DNA of 10,272 bases from Kofleriaceae bacterium (lineage in GTDB: Bacteria; Myxococcota_A; Polyangia; Haliangiales; Haliangiaceae). Of the stretch, positions 1-7,717 are shown one piece after another. Each line of letters begins with the position of its first letter. Position 1 is the stretch's first letter. A program made the position numbers and the translations under genes. The notes under the pieces are model-generated. The model was not told where the DNA came from. It did not search any database and saw only the letters and a program-made list of their open reading frames with translations. Location of the stretch: contig JAHEAK010000093.1 in NCBI GenBank assembly GCA_024642805.1, forward strand, positions 1,664 through 11,935. The letters run 5' to 3'.

Positions 1-345
1 ATGCGCGAGCTCGACTATGTATCCGCGGCGCGCTCGATCGGCGCCCGCCCTGCCCGCGTGATGTTTCGACACATCTTGCCCAACATGCTCTCGCCGATCT
101 TGGTCATGATGAGCCTCAGCTTCGGTGGCGTCATCGCTGTCGAAGCATCGCTCTCCTTTCTCGGCCTGGGTCCGCAGCTCGATTACAGCTGGGGCTCGCT
201 TTTGGACCAGGGCACCACCTTTACCTGGGTCACGCCCCGCCTGGCCATCTTGCCCGGCGTCGCCATCATGTTCGTGGTGCTAGGATCCAATCTCATGGGT
301 GACGGCTTGCGCGACTACTACGATCCCAAGGGCAAGAGGTCCTAG
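1..345 (+). CDS. Oligopeptide/dipeptide-type ABC transporter permease, C-terminal part (DppC/OppC-like)
   Basis: This is the last 114 residues of an inner-membrane permease of the binding-protein-dependent peptide (or nickel) importer family. The EAA loop that docks the ATPase is clear at visible residues 5-28 (YVSAARSIGA, then RHILPN). It is followed by a hydrophobic segment ending in the family-typical LSFLGLG (about 29-57) and a last membrane segment (about 81-100) leading to GDGLRDYYDPK, the usual end of DppC/OppC proteins. These proteins are normally near 300 residues with the EAA loop well inside, so the ATG at position 1 is most likely internal and the gene begins upstream of the window. 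In typical operons ATPase genes (DppD/DppF type) follow; here a Rieske ferredoxin follows after 4 nt. The family call is firm; the substrate cannot be told. Confidence 0.93.
   Translation: MRELDYVSAARSIGARPARVMFRHILPNMLSPILVMMSLSFGGVIAVEASLSFLGLGPQLDYSWGSLLDQGTTFTWVTPRLAILPGVAIMFVVLGSNLMGDGLRDYYDPKGKRS
335..339 (+). promoter_or_regulatory. Ribosome binding site for the Rieske ferredoxin
   Basis: AGAGG lies 10 nt before the ATG at 350, inside the last codons of the upstream permease gene. It favours the 350 start over the earlier in-frame ATG at 299, and suggests that the two genes are co-transcribed and perhaps translationally coupled. Confidence 0.55.
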
Positions 346-349
346 CGCC

Positions 350-664
350 ATGGCCTTGCGTGTGCGCGTCTGTGCCGTCGATCAGATCGTCGAAGACCAG
401 CTAGCGAGCTATGAGGTCGAGGGCGTGGCGATCCCGATCCTCGTGACCAAGGTGGCTGGAGAAATCATCGCGGGCACCAGCATGTGTCCTCACGAAGATG
501 TGTCGCTTGTACGTGGATGTATTCAAGGCACAGAGATTGTCTGCTCCGCTCACGGCTACGCTTTTGATCTGCGCACGGGATTGTGCTCGCACGATACAAA
601 TCTTCGTTGGCGCACCTATAAGTGCACGATTGAATCAGGGCAGTTGTACGTGGATCTGGCCTAG
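350..664 (+). CDS. Small Rieske-type [2Fe-2S] ferredoxin
   Basis: This 104-residue protein is the size of a stand-alone Rieske ferredoxin of the kind serving dioxygenases or the NirD-type subunit of nitrite reductase. The cluster motif is complete: CPH near residues 46-48, then 16 residues, then CSAH, i.e. C-x-H-x16-C-x2-H, giving two Cys and two His ligands. The remainder is short beta-rich sequence ending at GQLYVDLA. There is no signal peptide or membrane segment, so it should be a cytoplasmic electron carrier. I chose the ATG at 350 because of its AGAGG site and because the longer form from 299 would overlap the permease with non-family residues. It lies 4 nt after the permease stop. No oxygenase or reductase partner is visible in the window, so its redox partner is unknown. 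A ferredoxin is the best call; a regulatory Rieske domain is possible. Confidence 0.88.
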   Translation: MALRVRVCAVDQIVEDQLASYEVEGVAIPILVTKVAGEIIAGTSMCPHEDVSLVRGCIQGTEIVCSAHGYAFDLRTGLCSHDTNLRWRTYKCTIESGQLYVDLA

Positions 665-724
665 AGCGGCCCGAGACGGCATTTCGGCACCCCGGTACGC
701 CTCGCAGGCGATATGCTGGATGTG

Positions 725-1972
725 ATGTCCCTCCGCAACGCCCTGCCCCTCGTCTTGCTGAGCGCATGTGTCTTCGACACCAGCAACCTGTCCAGCTTTG
801 AAAACGCCAGCAACGACGCTGGCAATCAGCCAGGCAGCGACGCCGCGCTCGTTGACGCCGGAGCCGATGCGGTGCTCTTCGACGCTGAGCCAGGCGAGGT
901 GGCGGATGCGAGCGCCGAGCCGAGCCCCGATGCCGCCCCCTGTGTAGGCGAGTTGCTCGGCTTCGATCCTCTCAACCTGGGCAGCTGCGACGCACCCAAT
1001 CCGACAGGCGCCCGCACGCTGAGCGGCCTCGGTACGCACACACTCAACACCGACACCGGCGTACTCAGCGCACCAGGTGGCGGCACAACCAACCTCGCCT
1101 TTGCTCTCGTGGCGCAGACGGGCGGCCCCGAGCTCTTCGTCACCAGTGTCACCGACTTTACTCTCAGCCTCGGCGCAGACCTCAACGTTATCGGCTCGCG
1201 ACCCCTGGTCTTGATCGCAACCGGTAGCATCGTGCTCAACGGTCGAGTAACCGCTCTCGGTCGAGACGGGCTCTCAGGAGCTGGCGGCGATATCGATAGT
1301 CTGTGTGCGGCAAGCGGCCGCGGCGCAGCTGGAACGGCGCAAGGGGATGGTGGTGGCAACACCGCGGGCAGCGGCGGCGGCGGCGGCGGTTTCGGAGCAA
1401 CCGGCGGCCAGGGCGCTCTGGTCGACAATAGTTCGGGAACCAACTCGGCGGGCGGCACCACCTCCACCGACACCGATCTGGTGCCCTTGCGCGGTGGATG
1501 TGCGGGCGGCGCAGGAGGCGCGGGCGGAGGCGCGGGCGGCGGTGCGGGTGGCGCCATGGAGCTTGTCGCCGGCATCAGCATCACCCACAACGATGCCATC
1601 AGCGTGAGTGGCGGCGCGGGCAGCGGTACCGCCAACAATGGCGGTGGCGGCGGCGGCGGTGGCAGCGGCGGTGGACTGATCTTGCAATCACCCTCGATCA
1701 GCGGCCTGGGCATACTCACCGCCAATGGCGGCGGCGGCGGCGAGGGCCTGCGTAGCGGCTCGGGTAGCAACAGCGGCACCAATGGCTTTATTACCCTCGA
1801 CCTGGCCGCGCCCGGCGGCTTCGGCGGATCATCTGGCGGCGATGGTGGCGACGGTGGCACCGCCTCGGGATCCGCTGACAACGGCAAGCAAGGGACAAGC
1901 TCTGGCAACAACCTGGCAGGCGGCGGCGGCGGTGGCGGCGCGCGCGGCCGGGTTCGCCTGGTAACTCCCTAG
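725..1972 (+). CDS. Glycine-rich repeat lipoprotein with Asp-Ala stalk, function unknown
   Basis: The product is 415 residues. A short basic start plus hydrophobic core ends in the lipobox LLSAC (Cys15), so it should be a lipid-anchored envelope or surface protein. Residues 31-70 hold seven Asp-Ala pairs, resembling a flexible stalk. From about 95 the chain is beta-rich, then becomes extremely Gly-rich. Within this body a strand-like module recurs: RPLVLIATGSIVLNG (159-173), MELVAGISITHNDAISVSGG (278-297) and LILQSPSISGLGILTANGG (318-336), with shorter echoes at NGFITLDLA (353-361) and GRVRLVTP at the C-terminus. These hydrophobic stretches are separated by Gly/Ser/Asn spacers, suggesting a repetitive beta-solenoid or adhesin-like fold. 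There is an earlier in-frame ATG at 713, but it would put Asp in the signal peptide n-region. It resembles, in composition only, proteins labelled PE-PGRS in databases; there is no PE domain. Substrate or partner unknown. Confidence 0.82.
   Translation: MSLRNALPLVLLSACVFDTSNLSSFENASNDAGNQPGSDAALVDAGADAVLFDAEPGEVADASAEPSPDAAPCVGELLGFDPLNLGSCDAPNPTGARTLSGLGTHTLNTDTGVLSAPGGGTTNLAFALVAQTGGPELFVTSVTDFTLSLGADLNVIGSRPLVLIATGSIVLNGRVTALGRDGLSGAGGDIDSLCAASGRGAAGTAQGDGGGNTAGSGGGGGGFGATGGQGALVDNSSGTNSAGGTTSTDTDLVPLRGGCAGGAGGAGGGAGGGAGGAMELVAGISITHNDAISVSGGAGSGTANNGGGGGGGGSGGGLILQSPSISGLGILTANGGGGGEGLRSGSGSNSGTNGFITLDLAAPGGFGGSSGGDGGDGGTASGSADNGKQGTSSGNNLAGGGGGGGARGRVRLVTP
1199..1972 (+). repeat. Degenerate strand modules with GGC-rich coding tracts
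   Basis: At protein level, modules begin at about nucleotides 1199, 1550 and 1670, with partial copies near 1781 and at the gene end. They share alternating hydrophobic residues, an IxxxG-type turn and a Gly-rich exit. At DNA level the spacers contain near-perfect GGC/GGT triplet runs (around 1370-1390, 1640-1675, 1728-1742 and 1919-1940). Because the unit is three bases, slippage would change spacer length without breaking the frame. Confidence 0.6.
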
Positions 1973-2007
1973 CAAGGGGGCCAGCAACCGGGGCACACTT
2001 GCAGGCG

Positions 2008-4644
2008 ATGCGGCTCACCCTGGCCTTGTGCACCCTGCTCCTGGCTTGCGGCGGCAAAGCGGGCCCGACGATCGAAGCCGCGCGCACCGTTGATAGCGAT
2101 CCCAATCAGCAGCCCAATCATCGACTCGGTGAGGCCAGCCGACCAACGGCTTACGCCCTGCACATGCAGATGGATCCGACGCGCGGAGCCTTTCGAGGCG
2201 AGATCGATATCGACATCGAAGTCGCGCAGCCACTGCACACCTTGTGGTTGCACCAACGCGATCTCATCATCGAGAGCGCCACGCTGGAGCGCGCGGGCAA
2301 GCTGCAGACCTTGCGCGTGCAGGTACCAGAGGACGACGACGAAGTAGAACTTTTCTCATTGCACGCCGATGCGCCGCTCGCCGCCGGCCCCGCCCGGCTT
2401 CACATCGAGTTCAAGGCGCACTTCGGCAATGTCTCCGGTCTGTTTCGCCAGAGCGAAGAGGGGCGCTGGTACGCCTACTCGGACTTTGAAGCCACCGACG
2501 CGCGCTCGGCCTTTCCCTGCTACGACGATCCGCGTTTCAAGGTGCCCTGGCGCATCCGCATCGACGTACCCGCAGGCGATATGGCCCTGAGCAATGCCCC
2601 GCAGGAGTCCCGCGAGATGCTTGCCAATGGCCAGGAGCGCTTCGTCTTTGCCACCACCCGCCCCTTGCCCTCGTACCTGGTGGCCATGGCTTCCGGTCCC
2701 TTTGATGCCATCGCGGGCAAAGCCTCCTCGACACCCGTACGAGTCATTGCGCCCCGTGGGCAGGCCGAGCGCGGGCGTTTCGTTCTCGACAACAGTGACG
2801 CCTGGCTGCGCTTTTTGGAGAGCTACCTGGGCATGTCCATGCCCTACCCAAAGCTCGACTTCATCGCCGTGCCGCACTTTAGCGGCGCGATGGAAAATCC
2901 AGGGCTCATCACCTTCTCCTCCGATATCTTACTCACCGGTGATCACGCCAGCGATGCCCTCTTGCGAGTGGCCGCAGGCGTCACCACTCATGAGCTTGCG
3001 CATATGTGGTTTGGCGATCTGCTGACACCGCGCTACTGGAACGACCTGTGGCTCAACGAGGGCTTTGCCACCTGGCTCTCTGACAAGAACATGGCCGCGT
3101 ACCAGCCGCATCGCGCGAGAGAGATCCTCGACATCGCTGACAAGAGCAGCGCCTTTGTCATCGATCACGGACTGCATGGTCGCAAGCTGCGCGAGCCCAT
3201 CGAGGCCAGCAAGGACATTCGCTCGGCCTTCAGCGCCATCACCTATCGCAAGGGCGGCTCGGTGCTGACCATGCTCGAAGCGTGGATCGGCGAGAGCGCC
3301 ATGCAGGAGGCCGTGCGTGCCTATGCCAGCACTTTCGTCGACGGCAGCGTCAGCAGCGAAGATCTTCTAGGCAGTCTCTTGTCCTCGACCCGCAATCGCC
3401 AGGTCGTGCCCTTCTTGCACGGTTTCCTCGAGCAAAGCGGCATTCCACAAGTTCGCTTCGAGCTCGATTGCAGCGCCACACCCACCCTGCGCGTGAGCCA
3501 AAAGCGCTACCTGCCCGTGACCAGCAGTGCCCAACCTGCCCCTCGCGATCTCGATCGCCTGTGGACCTTGCCCCTGTGCTTTCGCTACGGCACAGACTCG
3601 CAGTCGCAACGAGAGTGCAAGCTACTCACCAGCAAGAGCGCGCGCTTCGAATTGCCAGGCGAGTGTCCCAGCTGGATTCAACCCAACGATGGCGAGAGCG
3701 GCTATTACCACTCGCTCTTGCCGCCCTCGCTCTTTGCTGCCCTTGCCGAGCGCCCCCTCGATCCACGAGAGTTGCAAGGACAGGTCTACAACCTGGTGGG
3801 CGCTGTCGAGAGCGGCGACCTCTCGCTGGCCGAGGCTTTGCCCCTGCTCAAGGCCCACGCCCAGTCATCAAGCGGCGCACTGCAGGAAGCGCTCCTGCCC
3901 TTCCTCTACCAGCTGAGCGTTGCCCTGCGATCGCAAGAACAGCGCGATGAGTTCGCCGCGCTCATTCGCCAGTGGTACGGGCCGCGAGCCCGCCAGCTCG
4001 GCTTCGATCCGCGCCCGGGGGAGAGCCAGGACGATCGCGACATGCGCCCGGCCATGCTGCGACTGGTGGCCGGCCTCGGCGAAGATGCCGAGCTGCGCAC
4101 CTTGGCCGCCGCGCGCGTCGACGAGCTGCTCGCCCGTCGCCACGATCTCGGCTTCGATCTGCTCAGTGCTGTGCTCGAGATCGCAGCCATCGACGGCGAT
4201 GCCGAGCGCTGGCAGCAGTATCAAGATGCCGTCGAGCGAGCGCGCGATCGCCGCATGCGTGCGTTGGTGCTAGGGGCCATGCACGCCTTTGCCGACCCGA
4301 CTCTCTTTGGCAAGTCGCTGGAGCTGAGCCTCTCCGCCGATCAGCGCCCCGCCAACCTCTACCCGATTCTCGTGCGCGCTGCCGCCGACCCCAATCGAGC
4401 AGAGCTTCTGTGGGACGCCCTTGCTGTGCATCGCGATGCGCTCCTGTCCCAGGAGGAGGGCCAGGCTCTCGACGAGATGCTCACCCAGCTCTCGGCTGGC
4501 GCCTGCTCGAGTGCCGCCATCGAGCACATCAAGGGCTTGGCTGCTGATGAGCTGGATGTTGGCGAGTTGGTCGAGCGGGTTGCCGGCTGCATCGCCTATG
4601 CCGATGTGCTGGCCAATAACAAGAGTCTGGCCGCTAGCGAGTAG
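2008..4644 (+). CDS. M1 family zinc aminopeptidase, lipoprotein form
   Basis: The 878-residue product removes N-terminal amino acids from peptides, by family. All M1 hallmarks are present: GAMEN at 293-297, HELAH at 328-332, the third zinc ligand Glu351 after exactly 18 residues in LNEGFA, and the catalytic Tyr413 in ITYRKGG. The N-terminal beta domain (about 40-215) carries the family motif DFEATDARSAFPCYDDPRFK, and the region beyond about 530 is largely helical, like the HEAT-like C-terminal domain of ERAP1/PepN relatives. Unlike cytoplasmic PepN, it starts with a lipoprotein signal peptide (LLLAC, Cys14), so it should act in the periplasm or at the outer membrane. An in-frame TTG at 1999 lies just upstream; the ATG at 2008 gives the better signal peptide. 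It begins 35 nt after the Gly-rich lipoprotein, likely in the same transcript, and ends before a bidirectional terminator. Confidence 0.95.
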   Translation: MRLTLALCTLLLACGGKAGPTIEAARTVDSDPNQQPNHRLGEASRPTAYALHMQMDPTRGAFRGEIDIDIEVAQPLHTLWLHQRDLIIESATLERAGKLQTLRVQVPEDDDEVELFSLHADAPLAAGPARLHIEFKAHFGNVSGLFRQSEEGRWYAYSDFEATDARSAFPCYDDPRFKVPWRIRIDVPAGDMALSNAPQESREMLANGQERFVFATTRPLPSYLVAMASGPFDAIAGKASSTPVRVIAPRGQAERGRFVLDNSDAWLRFLESYLGMSMPYPKLDFIAVPHFSGAMENPGLITFSSDILLTGDHASDALLRVAAGVTTHELAHMWFGDLLTPRYWNDLWLNEGFATWLSDKNMAAYQPHRAREILDIADKSSAFVIDHGLHGRKLREPIEASKDIRSAFSAITYRKGGSVLTMLEAWIGESAMQEAVRAYASTFVDGSVSSEDLLGSLLSSTRNRQVVPFLHGFLEQSGIPQVRFELDCSATPTLRVSQKRYLPVTSSAQPAPRDLDRLWTLPLCFRYGTDSQSQRECKLLTSKSARFELPGECPSWIQPNDGESGYYHSLLPPSLFAALAERPLDPRELQGQVYNLVGAVESGDLSLAEALPLLKAHAQSSSGALQEALLPFLYQLSVALRSQEQRDEFAALIRQWYGPRARQLGFDPRPGESQDDRDMRPAMLRLVAGLGEDAELRTLAAARVDELLARRHDLGFDLLSAVLEIAAIDGDAERWQQYQDAVERARDRRMRALVLGAMHAFADPTLFGKSLELSLSADQRPANLYPILVRAAADPNRAELLWDALAVHRDALLSQEEGQALDEMLTQLSAGACSSAAIEHIKGLAADELDVGELVERVAGCIAYADVLANNKSLAASE

Positions 4645-4681
4645 CGCGGGCGTGGTGCGTAGGCGCAGCGCGAGGCTGGGC

Positions 4682-4722
4682 AAAAAAAAGCCCGCCGACT
4701 CCGAGGAGCGGGCGGGCCTTTT
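4682..4722. terminator. Bidirectional intrinsic terminator between convergent peptidase genes
   Basis: A run of eight A (4682-4689) is followed by GCCCGCC (4690-4696), a 14-nt spacer containing the small palindrome CTCCGAGGAG, GGCGGGC (4711-4717), one C, and TTTT. Read on the + strand, the hairpin plus T4 follows the M1 gene. Read on the - strand, the same hairpin is followed by T8 and follows the M16 gene, which stops at 4738. The - strand direction has the stronger U-tract. Confidence 0.85.
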
Positions 4723-4737
4723 CACAAGCAGCGTCGA

Positions 4738-7512
4738 CTACTCGACCGTCGGATCGACGATGCGCACGTTGTCGAGACCGGCCTCGGCGAAGGCCTTCTG
4801 CAAGGTCTCGCGGTCGGCAAGGTTGACGATGATCTCCTTGTTGGGATCGAGCTCGATGGCCATGATCGACTTGATCTGCTTTGGCGTCACCGTCGCGACG
4901 TTGCGAGCCAGCTTGTCGTAGTAATCAGGCTCGAGGTTGTAGGCGACGATGGACGAGAGGCGACCGGCCAGCGAGTAGGACTCGGTCGATTGCGCCAGGA
5001 GGCCCTTGAGCACCTTGTGGCGCGCGGTCACGAAGTCGCGATCGAAGTCGACGCCATCGCGCATCTCCTGCAGTTTGTCGCGCATGAACTTGAGGGTCTC
5101 ACCCGCGCGAGCCGCGTCGACGTTGCCGCCGATTTGGTAGTAGGTCGGTCCCACTCGATTGCGGCGACCGGCGTACACACCGTAGGAAGAACCAAGCTCG
5201 GTGCGCACCGCGCCCATGCGCAGCGTCATCATCTCGGCTAGCACCATGCGTGCGGCTTGTTGCGCGTCGATGCCGGCAGGAGCTGGGAAGGCGATGCCAA
5301 CGCGCATCTGTGGGGCCCCATCGCGATCGACGACTCCGATGTACTCGGGACCCGAGCGGGTTGGGGTGTCCAGAGGCGCGGAGGTATCCTTGTGGCCACC
5401 GTCCCAGCCGCCGAAGCTTCCGGAGATGATGCTCTTGGCCTTGGCCACATCGAAGTTGCCGGCGATGACGAGCGTCGCGTTCTTGGCCGAGAAGTGCTTG
5501 CGGCCAAAATCCATGGCGGCATCGCGACCAATGGCACCCAGGGTCTTGGGCGTTGGCGAGCCCTTGGTCACATAGGGATGGGTGGCGCCGTAGACCGCCG
5601 ACTCGAGCTCGAGCTGATACACGTGCTCGCGCTGGTAGCTTGGACGGCCAAACTGCGCCTTGAACTTCTTCTGATAGTCCTCGATGGCAGACTGGCTGAT
5701 CGTGCCGGCCTTGATGATGCGCTCGAGGCCGTTGATGATCTCGCTCAGGTAGATGTTGATGCCGCGGGCGGTGAAGGAGGTGGAATCCATACCGGCCGAG
5801 CCACCCACCGAGATGCCCGAAGCGCGCATGGCTTCCGAGTCCATGGGCAAGCTGATCGAAGCGGCCATGTCGGCGAGGCCCGACTTGCTCTCTGGCTCGT
5901 CGACGCTGCCGGTCTTGAAGACCAGGTTGGCGTGGACGATGGGCAGGCCCTTGTAGGGCAGGAGCACGACGTTCATGCCGTTGCCAAGGGTGTAGCGCTC
6001 CGCTTTGACCAGGATGGAGTCGCCCTCGGGAACCGGCAGAGGTCGGTTGGCGGTCGAAGGATCGATGACCGGCTCGGACTCGGTGTCGTGGCTCTTGCCG
6101 CTGAAGGAGAGCTTGGCGCGGGCGTCGCCCGAGTTGCCGTTCTCGTCCTTCTCGGCGATGAAGACCAGGGCCTTCTTCTTGTCGAGGGTCTTTTTGACGA
6201 AGCTCTTGAACTTGCCGGCGTCGAGCTGGTCGATGCCTTCGAGTGCCTTGAAGAAGTAGTTGTCCTCGCTGCCGACGAAGCCGACGCGCTTGTCGAACTG
6301 CACGCCGTCGGCGACGAACTCAGCGCGAGCGCTGATGGGCTCCATGCTCTCGACGAAGCGCTGCTTGGCGTGAGCGCGCTCGATCTGCTGCTGCTCCCAG
6401 GAGCTGCTCTCGAAGAAGCGCGGTGTCATGTCGGCTGCTTTCCAGACGAAATCCAGACAGTCGCCCACGCTCTTGCCCTTGCGGATCTCGAAGCTGGCGA
6501 TCATGACCGGAGCCAGGTAACCACCCAGCTCGCTGACACCGGCGACATCGCAGACGCCGTACTTGTCACCCAGGTTGCCGGCCACCGAGGCCAGCGCGTA
6601 CTGCATGAAGCTGGCGTTGTCGTACTCGGCGGTGAAGTGCGGAGGCATGGCCCACAGCACGTTGACCACGGTGCGCTCGAGGTCGAACTTCTTGGTGATC
6701 GTGTGACCCTTGATGGCAATAGGAGTGACCTCGCGACGTGGGGCAGGCTTGCCAGCGCCAATGCTGCCGAAGAGGGTGTTGACCATCGTGCCGACTTCCT
6801 CGGCATTGACGTTACCGGTGACAACCACGGTCGCGCGCGATGGCACGTAGTAGCTCTCCATGAAGGTACACACGTCTTGCAGCGTGATGTTGGTGAGCTG
6901 CTGATCGTTGCCGCCGACCATCTCGTGGTAGGGGTGACCTTCTGGATAGGCCGCGCGCAGGGTCTCGTAGATCATCTGACCGTCGGGCGTGCCCATGCGC
7001 TGACGAATCTCGTTGCGCACCACTTCGCGCTCGCGCTCGAACTGATCTTCAGGGATGAGCTTGCAGCCGGTAGCCATGCGCAGGGCTTCGATGTGCAGCA
7101 AGCTGCGAACATCCTCTTTGGGTGCCTGCAACCAGTAGTGGGTCTTGTCCCAGATGGTGTAGGCGTTGAAGCCGGTGGCGATCTGCGGAAGCACTTCGAA
7201 AGTGGGCGGCCGAGTCTCGATAGGACTATTGGATCCGTCGTAGTCGAAGCGATGCTGGAACATCATGTGCTCGACCAGGTGGGCCAGGCCGGCCTTGCCC
7301 TCGGGATCTTCGTTGGCGCCAACTTCGTAGCGAACGTCGACTTGCACAAGCGGCGTGGTCTCGTCGGGCACGACGACCAGGCGAACGCCGTTCTGTAACT
7401 TGGCCTTGAGAACTGGCTGCTGCACCGCAAACTGTGGAGTGGAAGGACCACAGGCACTCGCTGTCATGCCAGCGAGCAGCAGTGCCCATGAAAGAGTGGT
7501 TGAGCGCTTCAT
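4738..7512 (-). CDS. Two-domain M16 family zinc metallopeptidase, exported (probable lipoprotein)
   Basis: This 924-residue protein joins two pitrilysin/MPP-like halves. The first half has the inverted zinc motif HLVEH at 78-82 inside AGLAHLVEHMMF, and the downstream acidic pair in EREVVRNEIRQR, with Glu161 and the probable third ligand Glu168 at the 7-residue spacing known from pitrilysin. The second half begins near residue 497 (YTLGNGMNVVLLPY); its equivalent of the metal site reads SGLADMAAS, so it lacks ligands and is presumably structural, as in other M16 heterodimers and fusions. The N-terminus is a signal peptide ending ASAC (Cys21), an acceptable though not ideal lipobox; a plain Sec signal is the alternative. 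I start at 7512 because the longer in-frame reading up to 7740 adds non-family sequence before the signal peptide. No clear ribosome site precedes 7512. It is convergent with the M1 gene. Members degrade peptides or misfolded proteins; the substrate here is unknown. Confidence 0.94.
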   Translation of the reverse strand: MKRSTTLSWALLLAGMTASACGPSTPQFAVQQPVLKAKLQNGVRLVVVPDETTPLVQVDVRYEVGANEDPEGKAGLAHLVEHMMFQHRFDYDGSNSPIETRPPTFEVLPQIATGFNAYTIWDKTHYWLQAPKEDVRSLLHIEALRMATGCKLIPEDQFEREREVVRNEIRQRMGTPDGQMIYETLRAAYPEGHPYHEMVGGNDQQLTNITLQDVCTFMESYYVPSRATVVVTGNVNAEEVGTMVNTLFGSIGAGKPAPRREVTPIAIKGHTITKKFDLERTVVNVLWAMPPHFTAEYDNASFMQYALASVAGNLGDKYGVCDVAGVSELGGYLAPVMIASFEIRKGKSVGDCLDFVWKAADMTPRFFESSSWEQQQIERAHAKQRFVESMEPISARAEFVADGVQFDKRVGFVGSEDNYFFKALEGIDQLDAGKFKSFVKKTLDKKKALVFIAEKDENGNSGDARAKLSFSGKSHDTESEPVIDPSTANRPLPVPEGDSILVKAERYTLGNGMNVVLLPYKGLPIVHANLVFKTGSVDEPESKSGLADMAASISLPMDSEAMRASGISVGGSAGMDSTSFTARGINIYLSEIINGLERIIKAGTISQSAIEDYQKKFKAQFGRPSYQREHVYQLELESAVYGATHPYVTKGSPTPKTLGAIGRDAAMDFGRKHFSAKNATLVIAGNFDVAKAKSIISGSFGGWDGGHKDTSAPLDTPTRSGPEYIGVVDRDGAPQMRVGIAFPAPAGIDAQQAARMVLAEMMTLRMGAVRTELGSSYGVYAGRRNRVGPTYYQIGGNVDAARAGETLKFMRDKLQEMRDGVDFDRDFVTARHKVLKGLLAQSTESYSLAGRLSSIVAYNLEPDYYDKLARNVATVTPKQIKSIMAIELDPNKEIIVNLADRETLQKAFAEAGLDNVRIVDPTVE

Positions 7513-7717
7513 GCTGCGGATTGTGGAGAAGTCGATTGGGATTGCAAGGACCCGCTGCAAGCTGCGTCTGACAGGAAGCGCGACCAGCGGCCTAAGACGC
7601 TGATCTATCACATTCACTGAAGCCACCTCACTAACAGCCACCATGCCCTGCACCATGGCCTGCTGCTGCGCATGTCGAAGATCAGACCGGGATGCTCTAG
7701 TGCCGCTCGTGTCGACC
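7513..7717. promoter_or_regulatory. Divergent intergenic region between the M16 peptidase and the deoxynucleoside kinase
   Basis: These 205 nt separate two divergent starts and must hold both promoters if the chosen starts are right. I see no convincing -35/-10 pair; CTGACA at 7568 with TAAGAC at 7593 is the nearest match, but its 19-nt spacing and poor -10 make it weak. An open + strand frame from ATG 7643 reaches the kinase but encodes a Cys/Arg-rich stretch unlike the family, so I treat it as non-coding. No ribosome site precedes either 7643 or 7718. Confidence 0.35.

Noticed and set aside
299..349. Earlier ATG at 299 as start of the Rieske gene
   Set aside because: It would overlap the permease by 47 nt and add residues unlike the family; the ATG at 350 has a better placed ribosome site.
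826..1911. A 361-codon Pro-rich open frame on the - strand
   Set aside because: It is the mirror of the GGC-rich coding tracts of the Gly-rich lipoprotein; the proline runs are the complement of glycine codons.
1372..1940. GGC runs as a phase-variation switch
   Set aside because: The unit is three bases, so slippage would only lengthen or shorten glycine spacers and would not turn the gene off.
3282..3950. A 222-codon + strand frame inside the aminopeptidase
   Set aside because: It is Arg-rich shadow sequence in another frame of a gene with a complete catalytic motif set and no frame break.
5257..7398. A 713-codon open frame on the + strand opposite the M16 peptidase gene
   Set aside because: It has no recognisable motifs and a composition expected from the complement of a GC-rich gene. 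The M16 frame on the - strand contains complete family signatures.
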